In this document: in pieces, positions 53,801 through 64,000 of the stretch
How the letters are laid out: every line of letters begins with the position of its first letter
Position numbering within the stretch: the stretch's first letter is position 1
Assembly: GCA_021527695.1 (NCBI GenBank)
Contig: JAKFAO010000004.1
Location: forward strand, 434,001-498,000
Direction: 5' to 3'
Source of the DNA: Naematelia aurantialba
Lineage: Eukaryota; Basidiomycota; Tremellomycetes; Tremellales; Naemateliaceae
DNA: 64,000 bases
The notes under the pieces: model-generated
The model's input: the letters and a program-made list of their open reading frames with translations, nothing else
What the model was told of the DNA's origin: nothing
Databases searched by the model: none
Program-made: the position numbers and the translations under genes

Positions 53801-55742
53801 GCGTACACGGTGGCGTGTGACCGCAGCCGCAGGCGGTCAATGAGCTCCTTGCTTCCAGCCACGTATCCGCCTGCCGCGCCGAACGACTTCGTGAATGTCC
53901 CCATGAGGATATCAACCTCCCGTGGATCAATGCCAAAGTAGTCGCACACCCCTCGGCCATTTGGTCCCATGGCTCCCACAGAGTGCGCCTCGTCGAGATA
54001 CAGGTAGAACTGGCCACGTCAGTTTCAAGCCTTCCTGGCGGAAGCAGCGTATAACCCACCTTGTAGCGTCGCTTGAGTTCCAGTAGAACAGGCAGGTTGA
54101 CCAGCGACCCTTCCATCGAATACAATCCCTCGACGACGATCAAGATCTTCTTCCAAGGCCGGTGTGTGCGAGGCTGCCCCTGCGAGATGCATTCCCGCAG
54201 CAGCGACTCGAGCGCCTTCATGTCGTTGTGCTTGAACACACGGGTGTGAGCGCCGCTGAGACGAACACCAAATCGGATAGAGGCGTGGTTGAATTCGTCG
54301 GAAATGACCAGGCAGCCCTTGTTGACCAAGGCTGGGAGGGTGGTCGAGTTGGTAGCATAGCCCATGGAGACGACGATGGCTGCTTCGGCGCCTACGAACC
54401 GCGCGACCAGTTTCTCACATTGCACGTGCAGGTCCAACGTCGACGCGTCGTGCCGAGGACCGGCACCGGACACACCGTACTTTCGGATCGCCTGTTCGGC
54501 GGCATCTGCACAACCTCCCGTGGACGATGCGAATCCAAGATAATTGTACGACGATACGTTGAGTGCTCGTGTTGTCGTGCCGGTCATCTGGAAGGTGTCG
54601 TGCTCGTCATTGGAAGTACGGTCGTAGCACACAATCGTACGGCCAGCAACACCCGTGACGGGTCGGGCAAAGCAGTCATCGAGCCGCTTTTTGAGCCGTC
54701 GGGTGTAGAACGAGTCAAAGTCCGAGTTGAGTGCCGCGTAGCCATCGTGTGGTTGGAGATGGGCGTAGTTGGCGGGGTAAAACTTCTTTCCGAGGAAATC
54801 GCGCATATGGCCAAAGACGATCAAGAAGATGTAGCTAGAAGTGTCAGCAAAACACGCACGAGACGGCAAGACCTGGACGGCGGCGGGCTCACCTGACATA
54901 AGTGGAGAGAAGGACGAGGTAGGCGGGCTGCTGCTCCTGTTCGAGGTGGAGGGGCTCATTCGGGTTCCACTGGCTCGTCCATCGCCAGTTGGGATTGTTG
55001 CAGTGTCCAAACTCGGAATGCTTGAATGTCGATTTGGTGTTGACAAACGGGCGCACGAGGTAGTCTTTGTACAATTTCGCAAAGGCCTCGTCGCTGCTGG
55101 TGGGGCTACTCATGCCCGATGCGACAGAAGACGCATAGCTGCTGATGGTGCTTTGGTCGGAAAACTCGTCTTCGGGCGTGATCAGCCCACTGTCCGAGAG
55201 GGCGGTGGTGGTGCTGATGCTCGTGACGGGTCGAGGGCGGGTCAGGACATTCATGAGCGACGTGCGGGCCGAATGGGGCGGGTCAGACAGCGCCGAGTGC
55301 GTCGACGGCGGCGACGAGCGAAACGAGACGGTCGGGAAGAGCGGCTTGGACGGCGGAGAACCAATGTTGGTGGGCGTCGACTGGCCCGACGAGCGCCGGG
55401 ACGAGCGAGGCATTATCGTTGTATCCGTCTAGAGAAACGCGGTCGTCACGCGACGAAGTATGCAGTCGACACAGCAGAGGCGAGGTGCGCACCACTGGGC
55501 ACGGTGATGCACGGTGGTCCAGGAAGGCTGGCTGATCGTGCCGACGGCCTGACCAAGCGGACCGGACTGATTCTGTTTCACCGCGTCGGGCAGAGTCAAC
55601 TCGACCTCGGTCAGCGAATCGGAAAGGCCAGACGAGGGATCGACAAAGAGCGTGCGCCGGACGCTGGTTACGCGGGTCCGGTGGTAGTCGGATGGGCAGC
55701 GGGAGCGAGTGAAGATGGTCGACGAGCTCAGACGACGCACAC

Positions 55743-55776
<34 letters not shown>

Positions 55777-58700
55777 AAGATAAACGCAGGAGAGAGACCG
55801 AGTTGAGGGCCGACGCACGCTCCCCTTTTGATTTTTAGGGGGGTTTTTTAGTGGAAGAATTACCAAGAGTGGTAATTTAGTTTGTTTTTCTGGTGTTTGT
55901 CAGCTTGATGAGTTGAAAATTCCAAGAGGGGGAGGAGACCACACAGCAGCGAGTTTGCCCGTTGGATCCTGCGAGATCATGCCAGATATGCTACATACAC
56001 AGAGCAGAGCACAGCGCATCCTTGCGAGTTCCCTCCCCCGTGGCGTGCACAGCGCGACAGGAAAGCCGTGAGCTGCGCGTCCTCGACCACCATCCTCGCT
56101 ACTCTCCCTCACGCGCCGGTGTTTCCGCCAACCCCCTTTTTGGTTCCGTTTGCCACATAGTTCACCCGAGACAGAAAGCCACGTCACACGAGCAGTGCAT
56201 CTCCCTGTGTAACATAGTCAATCCTCGCAACATCGTGGCGTTACCCAAAAATGCCGTATGCATCCCGTCTGCGCTATTCATGTACAATGCCCAATAGTGG
56301 GGTGTATGCCCAATAGTCTGTCTATGCACGATGGCAGTGTCTATGCGGATAAGGTCAGGGTGCTGTCCCCAGCACCGGACCTGGGTCTGTCGGTCTCTTT
56401 CCACTCGCTCCAGCCCATGGCGCCAAAGGACAGACACACCAACACGGCGCCGATGAGGCTGAGCGCTGTGATTGCGTTTGGTCCCAGGTCGGGGAATACC
56501 CACGAAATGGCGAGGGTGAGTGGGATCGTCAATGAGATGCCGACGGTCACGACTGGTTTCTTCAGCTACTAAGCACCACGGCGGAACGTAGGAAATTGTG
56601 TCAAGTAGGGATATTGGGTACAAAGGAGGCTATATGCCGCAAGTATATGACGCAAAGAAGGCTATATAGGGAAAAGGAGGATACGGTGCAGAGGGAGAGA
56701 GGAGACTCACAGGCGGGGCCGGTCTTGAGCATCGCAAGCATGTATAGATAGTCGCTTGAAAGGGTGATGAGCATATTGATGCCGCATATGATCCATGCTT
56801 CGCGGGACGGCGGGAGCTGGAACCGCTCCATGCCCGTGAAATGCAAGATCGGGAACGCAGGGAGGAGGAACAGGACACTGAACAGTCCGGCGAAGCTGCA
56901 CAGTATTATCAGTCTGCCCGCCTTTGCGATTGCATGTTTTGTAACATGCGCGCCACGTACCCGAGCATGAGACGCATGTCGGCACGCTCCTCGTCGACGA
57001 CCTTTTTCTTCAGCAGCACGACGTAAACTGCGTAGCAGCTTGCACTGAGGATGGCCGCTGCGTCGCCGAGGAGCGGCCGCGTCGGCCGCTCAACCAGCAC
57101 GGACGTGTCGATTGTCGAATCGGATTTGGTGACTAGTAGGACGCCAATGAACGATACGAGCACGCCAAGGACTTTTAATGGAGTGAACGACTCCACGCCA
57201 AAGAGCCGTCCGAGGCCGAGTGTGAAGAAGCCTACGGGACATGTCAGCATCACGGCATTGCACACAGACAATTGATCAGGCAGACAGGACGAGTATCGAC
57301 AGGACCAGACAGACCGACTACAGACAGACCGAGGACGGGACGCGACCTACCACTCGTGGCAGTAAGAATAGTCACGCTGGCCACACTGGTCCACGCAAGC
57401 GAGGCATTCACCGCCCAATTCCCGACAAACCACACAACAGCCCACCACGCCGCGACCTCTGCCGTCTCGCGAACAGTCAGCTTGGGCAGGTCCTCGTCCA
57501 TCAAAGGCTGGACAGGCATCGGCGGTGGTCCGAGGCTGGAGAGGGGCATGTTGATGGGTGAGCGGGAGCGGGAGCGCTCGATGGTCGACGTTGAGCGGCG
57601 CGGGGCGGCTCCAGAAGCAGCGGCAAGGGCGGCGGTATGCGCAGCGGTGTCGTCTTGAGGTAGAGGATGGTAATCCCTACGCATGTCAGCTCATTGTACC
57701 TCGTTCAGTCAAGCCGAGACGGCTCTACGGGGATAAGTCGAGGGATGCTGGGTTGGGCTCGTGCTAGTGATGATGTAGTAGGGAACGGAGAAGCGACGAT
57801 GTAACGGGTGGTGATACACAAGCGCAAACGCACTGCTCATCAGACTCCCTGCTGCGCCGGTGCACCTTCCAAGCGGTAGGAAGGAGATACAGAGCAAACG
57901 ACGACGTGTTGAGGTATGTTATTCTGTGATGAGCGTCGCCTCATACGAGTACATACAAGAACGGCTTGTTCCATGCTTCGTCGCCTGTTTCTAGGCGCGA
58001 GGTGATAAAGTTGGAAGCGGTCCACAGCTGCTTGATCAGCTTCCATCCGCACTCGTATCTCAACTTTCTGTCCAGTCTCACAGACATGGCTGGTAGACGA
58101 AGAGAAGACGGAGAGAATAGAAGGACAGGACGTTGGAGACTCACAAAGACCACACAGAGGAGGTACAAGACGCCAATGACAAACCGCGCCGAAGCGCGAG
58201 GAAACGCCTCGGGCATCTTGGAAAGCAACGACCTCGACTCCATCCAGCCAGCTTTCTGCTGCTGCGGCTCTTCGCCCTCTGGTATCTCCGGCCAAGTCCA
58301 CAGAGGACCAGACGACGAGCTACAGACTACCAGACGATGGCGAGACGACGAGACGGCGAGGATAGAGAAACCACACGACAACAAAGCCGAAATACAAGAT
58401 AACGTGCTTTTGCACGCGAATTTTGGAATTCTCGCTGGGGATCCACGCGATTCCAGATTAGTAGGATCATCGATAGAATGGGAGCTCTGTCCTCGTCGCG
58501 TCGCTGATCCAGATGGGCAGCAAGTAGACAAAGCGGCTCGCAAGACGATGGGTATCCAGGGACTGGTGCCATGGGCGACAAGCTCGCAGTGCGTCGTCTC
58601 TGCTCTACTCCTGGGTGGTGTTCTCGTCTGAGTGGGAGGCGATGGGACGCGGCTGATGGCGACCAGTAAAGGGCTGATCAAGTTGCATCACCAGCGGTTT

Positions 58701-61700
58701 GCCGATGCGAGAATCGCTGGGAAACGGATCGCCATGTGAGTGCACTATCGCTTGTCTAGTCCACGCGTCATGGTGCATGTCCAGGTCGTCGTGGCTATCC
58801 CAGTTTCTCGAGGCTATCCCTTGCACGGAAATGTAGATGTGGGCGCTGACGAACAGCGATGGCACGCTCATGACCATGCGGTTCCACTTTGGCGGCTTCC
58901 ACGAGGAAGATGACGCGTTCCGCCGCAAAGCAGCCGTGATCGGGTGGTTCAAGTGAGTCTCAGGCTGTGCACCTCGGCCGCACCCATACAGAGCTCTCAT
59001 GATGGATCATGGCGCCGTGATGGCGATGTGCTGCTGATGCTACCAGTTTGATCTCTGAGATGAAGGAGTCCGGGGTCAAGCCAATCACGATCTGGGACCA
59101 GAGGGGGACGAGACCGTGGAAAGCTGCCGAGGTGGGTCCGAGCTCCCTTCTTTCTTCGTGTGTAATTCGTGTATAGGCACGGCGCTGCCCGCGCTGTGCG
59201 GAACCTGATCGACCCTCGTGCTGCGTCTAGCTGACCGCTATTGTCAGGCGCGACGGAGGTTGCTGCGGCGGACGGAATTCCTCGCGCGATTACGACACGA
59301 AGAAGCACGTGCCGAGCGCCTGGTGCAGTGGCAAGCGGCGTTCGACGACTTTGAGAGCCTCAGCGACATTGAACAGGATATCATCAAAAACTACTCGCAG
59401 AAAAACGTCATCCAAGTGAGCATGCCCGTCAAGCCGCGGCCGGGACCTCCCAAGTCGGGCTCGAGATCCAAGTCGGTCGCCAGCGCCAAATCGCCCGACA
59501 CGCGTCACACGAGCCCCGACTCTACCTTGTCGGCAACGACGGCCGCGACCGCGACCCCGCCCGCCACAGTGAGGGTACCGGGCCAGGTGGCGCCGGATGC
59601 GACGCCGTCGGTGTCAGAGATCAGATCGGTGCTGCCGGCGCCGATGGCGCCCGAAGACGCGGAGGGTATATTTGAACGCGTATCAGAGTACCTGTCTACT
59701 CTGTCTACGCTGATAGCCGACTACGACGCGCACAACAAGCCGTTCACCCTTGGGCACAAGGCGGAGACGCCCGAGGTCCTCCATGCCATCAAGCAGGTGC
59801 GCGAGCTCGAGGAGGTGGTCCAAGGCGCGCCACTGCCGCTCTCCCCGCCGCCACCGGCTGCGCTGGCCGACGGCGCCGAAACAGCCTCCGTTGACGCTGA
59901 TGGGGTCGACGTCGAGCCGGAGACGGCTCTGATCGATTCAGTCATCGAGGACGTCGTCCCGATGGACACATTTACAGAGACCGCCAAGCAGACTGAGTTG
60001 ACCCGTGAAGAGGGGCTCCTGGTCAATGCATTCTTCCTCCAGGGCGCCGGCGCCGCCGCGGGTGCGACTGCGGCTGCGGCTGCGGATACCGGTGTAGATG
60101 GGACTCTGGGTGAGAGTCTCAAGACCCCGTCGCTGGCCGCCGCTGCCGAAAACAAAGCGCTGTTTGTCGGTACCCCGCGAGAACGGCTCGAGCGGATATT
60201 CGAGGTGACGCCACAGATCCGCAAGACGTTTGAGCGGGCGCTGCACAGCCCGCCGAGCAGCGTACATGCTGATTGCCGGGAACTGCTGGTGGCCATGGGG
60301 GTGCCGGTCCTGGAGGCGCAGGTGCCGTATGAGGCCGAAGGGCTGGGGGTGGCGCTCTGGAAGGCTGGGCTCGTGGATTATGTCGGGACGGAAGATACCG
60401 ATGTCCTGGCGTACGGGGTGGGTCTTTCTCGGTGCCTCTCCGCCCAACCTCGCTTTACCTGGCTCGACCTAACGTTCTCGATGTGCCCTACTTACCTCTC
60501 GACCCAAGCATTCGCCTTGGGCGTCTTCCTTGGCCCAATCATTGGCTTGGACCCTGCCCAGCACTTTGATCCAGTCGCTCTTCTCGACTGGCTGATTCTG
60601 CCCTGTGCCGGCGTTTCTTCACCCGTCCCTGCAGCAAAGCAGCAGTCGCTGACGCCCCTGCTCGCTCGTAGGCACCATTGATGCGAAACATGACTGGGCA
60701 ACATGGGATCCAAGTGATCCACGGCTCCGAGCTGCGCCAAGCGTCCGCGCTGTCCCCTTCCTCGTTCCTCGACTTCTGCATCCTGCTCGGCACAGACGCG
60801 TCCCCGCGCATCCCGTCGGTCGGGCCCGTCAGGGCGTTCAAGTACATGACGAAGTACGGCTCGATCGAGGCCATGCTGGACGCCGAGCCCAAGGTTAGGG
60901 CGAAGATCGCCGATTTCGCCGAGTACATGGGCATGGTGCGCGCGGCGCGCGAGGTGTTTGGTAAGCTGCCAGAGGTGCCGGATGGCGTCGAGCTGCAGCA
61001 GGGCGCGCGGGACGAGGCCGCGGTGGAGAGGCTGTTGGAGGAGAAACACGGGGTGAGGCTGGTGGAGCGGGTGCAGGTGCCGGGCAGAGCGGGGTGGGAG
61101 GTGCAGGCGGACGAGGTGCGGTTTGAGGATATTGACGAGGTATGGGCTGAGCATGCGAGGTGAGGAGATTGACGCGTGGACTGAGCATGCGAGGTGAGGA
61201 GATTGACGCGTGGACTGAGCATGCGAGGTGAGGAGGGAGGAGGGAGGACGGGAGGATCATGCGAGGCGAGGACGGGCAGATGAGTGTGGCAGATGAGGAC
61301 GGGGGAATGTGGCAGGCGAGGTGCGAGGTGCAGTGGAGAGGCAGGTGGCCGCCATGAGGTAGGATCAGAGGGCAGGTGTCGAGTCGAGTCGGCAGATACC
61401 CTGCATTCACGTACCATCCAACGAGCAACATCACGCAGGTTGCCTCGCATACATCATACATGATGCATGTATTTTCTAAACCAGAGTTTCTAATCCAGAG
61501 TCACTAGATATATCGCAGTCCATCGTAGCCGTCTCGTCTCAGTAAGTATCTATGGCTAGATTCTCTCACTCAAGCACCAGCGGAAACGGCGCGTGGCCCT
61601 CCTTCCCCCGTCAAACGACGACATGCACTATACCCAAGTACACTATTGCGGCCAGCTATCCAGCGTCCATGACCGCGCCATCGCGCCGCCTAAGCATGCA

Positions 61701-64000
61701 CAGCGCCGATCTTGATGAATTGCTCCATGACCTCCTTGACCATGTCTTCCTTTGTCGTCGAGTCTACGCCGGGTCAGTTTCGCTTCCGCGACGACGCCGA
61801 TGACCTCGATACCGGTTCCCGTCACTCCGCCACTCCAGGCGAGCACGAAAGCACGCAGGCACGAAATCATGAAAACGAAAGCACGAAAGCACGAAAGCAC
61901 GAAAGCACGAAAGCACGAAAGCACGAAGCACGAAAACGGGGGTAAGCGGGCTGCACTGCCAAGTCACAGCACTGCCAAGTCGCAGTCACAGTCGCAGTCA
62001 CAGTGTCGACGACTCACAGGTAAGGCCCAGCTCAGTCTCCGACCTCGACCGGTCGAGGGTGTACGTCCCCTTCTCGCTGGGGTGCACGCCCGGCGTGCCG
62101 AGGGGGATGGCCTTGTCGAGCTCAGGGAAGAGGCGGCGGGCGGTATCGGCCAGCTGCTGGGCGTCGTATGGCCCCGAGCAGATCAGGTACCGCCCGGTCT
62201 TGGCGCGCGCGATGCTCTCGTACAGTGCCCCGACGACGTCGTGGATCTGCAGGCTCGTTAGGATGCTGTGAGGCTGTCATGGTTGCGTTGTGGCAGGACG
62301 ATTGGAGCGACGAGGTGATGACATGTGGTGGGCAGAGGTGGATGGTACGGAATGTGAACAAGTGGCGGGGACGACTGGAGCTATGACGAAATGATATGGT
62401 GGTGGGCCAGAGGTGGGTATGGGAGGTGGATAATGGGGAGAGACAACCGGATGAGCCTAGAGACAACTCACGCTGGCCCAAACGGGATACGGACTGTCGG
62501 GCACAGGCGCATCCCGGCCCGCTGCGAGTACAGTATACAGCAGGCTGGTGGACACGTCGGCCTTGCTGAGCTCCTCTCCCGTGGCTGCGGCAAAGTGCAG
62601 TGCCGGACCCAGAACCACTGTCCTCCGTCAGCGCGCTTCCAGAGCAACCCGTCTCGCTCCGCTGGCTTGTTCAGTTCTCCAGATCGGTGATACGCATCGA
62701 CCAGGGGAGAGCAAGGGACACACGGGAGCGGAAGGAGCACATGGGAGCGGAAGGCGCACACGGGAGCGGAAGGCGAGGTCAACATGGTCGTGGGGGACGA
62801 CGCGGTCGTAGAAGAGAGGAGAGATGGACTGACGAGGAGGGCAAATAGTGGCGAGACTGTATTTTTCGCCGGTGAGCTTGTGCGCCTCGCGCGCAGCTTG
62901 CTCGGCCAGCTTCTTGGACGTGCAGTACCAGACCAACTGATCCATGGGACTCGAACCGCGTCAGCTTCGAGTGATCACACTGCGGGACTGGTAAGGAGCT
63001 AGAACGGGTGTGAATGGATACCAGGCGGCTCCGTCTGACCAGCGAGGGGAGACAGATACGACAAGAACATGCCACGGCGATATGTAATATGTACGCAGCA
63101 CCACTTACTCTGCGGGGTCGCCTTTCTCGCAGTCCTCCTCGGTGCACGGACTCCAGTCGTCCTCCGTGAACACCTTGCCAACCTGCTCGGTGTAGGGGAC
63201 AAACAGATCTGCCATGGCCGCGAAGGACGACATGGTCGCGACTGCCTTGACGCCTGCCAGTGCCCGCGTCAGCCACGCCGCACACGCCAGTCATGACAAG
63301 GTTGCTCGGTGAGCAACTACTGACTCGGCACCGTGGCAGCTTGCTCCAACACCCGCACAGTGCCCTTTATCGCTGGGTCGCGAGCTTTCGCCCAGGCATC
63401 CGTCGAGCGGAAGACCGGGCTCGCAACGTGCGCTACCTGCAGATGATATCAGTACCTACTCATCTCTAACCGACGATGCCGCATCTATCCGGATCCAGTG
63501 ATGCGGTAATGTGCCCTGCCTCTTGCCAGGCCGACAAGGCTGACAAGGAATACCGTATGATTTATAAATGCGAGGATGGTCTCATATGCATGTGCGAGCG
63601 ACTGTACTCACCGCGTCCACGCCATCGAGCGCCTGGGAAAAGTCGCCCGACACCAAGTCGGCAACCACCACCACCTCGATCTTGCCTTGCAACACATACG
63701 GCGCCAACGGCGCAAGCTCTTGGACCCGCGCCGCCTTATCGGCGGAACGAACCGTGCCCCTCACCGACCAGCCGTGCGACAGGAACTCGAGCGCCGTGTG
63801 CACCCCCACGTAGCCGTTGATACCTGTGATGAGGACTTTCGGCATGATGCTGAGAGATTCGATTGTTCGTCAGATGGATGAGGTCAAGCGCACTCGGCCC
63901 AGTGGAGCATTCATCGGTCCCAACATCTTCCTCATTAGCGCCGCAGCCCCCTCGCACCACTATCGCGAGCATCTCCAGCTGCACGTGTGGCAGTCGGTGA

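Overview
The window is nuclear DNA of a filamentous-type or yeast-like fungus. Genes are dense, almost every gene is cut by several short GT..AG introns (mostly 35-70 nt, with CTGAC/CTAAC-like branch sites close to the acceptor), and the proteins are typical fungal ones: sphingolipid C9-methyltransferase, LCB2, POM152, FMP25, SYS1. The high intron density, GC-rich coding sequence and gene set suggest a basidiomycete, most likely a tremellomycete yeast of the Trichosporon/Cutaneotrichosporon type. That placement is inference. I rebuilt 22 multi-exon genes by hand by matching reading frames across introns. Start codons and a few splice sites remain provisional.

Layout. 1-2296 (-): 5' part of an unrecognised Ser/Arg-rich protein. 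2524-4362 (+): sphingolipid C9-methyltransferase. 5487-8177 (+): arrestin-like protein. 9103-11918 (-): ASE1/PRC1 spindle protein. 12168-13270 (+): phosphatidylserine synthase CHO1. 13836-15169 (-): single-pass membrane protein. 15731-17822 (-): secreted carboxylesterase. 19433-21356 (+): divergent UDP-glycosyltransferase-like protein. 22187-23196 (+): LOC1-like ribosome biogenesis protein. 23587-25977 and 27218-29554 (both -): two tandem paralogous cell-surface receptors-like proteins with PPxY tails. 30744-32258 (-): complex I 24-kDa subunit. 32561-35044 (+): FMP25. 35354-37858 (-): bestrophin. 38406-39632 (+): CGI121. 40084-43372 (-): COG1. 43533-45321 (+): TTI2-like. 45753-50409 (-): POM152. 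50737-52072 (+): SYS1. 53051-55413 (-): LCB2. 56341-58243 (-): SLC35F/EamA transporter. 58548-61163 (+): XPG/FEN1-like nuclease. 61690-63845 (-): NAD(P)-dependent short-chain reductase.

Organisation. Eight of the gene junctions are head-to-head (spacers of 160-550 bp in most cases), so many neighbours probably share a bidirectional promoter: ASE1/CHO1, NDUFV2/FMP25, bestrophin/CGI121, COG1/TTI2, POM152/SYS1, transporter/nuclease, unknown/SMT1, and carboxylesterase/glycosyltransferase with a long 1.6-kb spacer. Two sphingolipid enzymes (SMT1 and LCB2) and one serine-using phospholipid enzyme (CHO1) lie in the window, but they are far apart and interleaved with housekeeping genes, so I see no biosynthetic cluster. 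There are no rRNA or tRNA genes, no transposons and no CRISPR arrays that I can support. Intergenic DNA and the longer introns carry many micro- and minisatellites.

The most unusual items are the tandem PPxY receptor-like pair with conserved intron positions, the glycosyltransferase with a degenerate donor-binding box paired with a secreted esterase, introns filled by tandem repeats (one open in all six frames), a 13-nt microexon in SYS1 and introns of about 29-33 nt.
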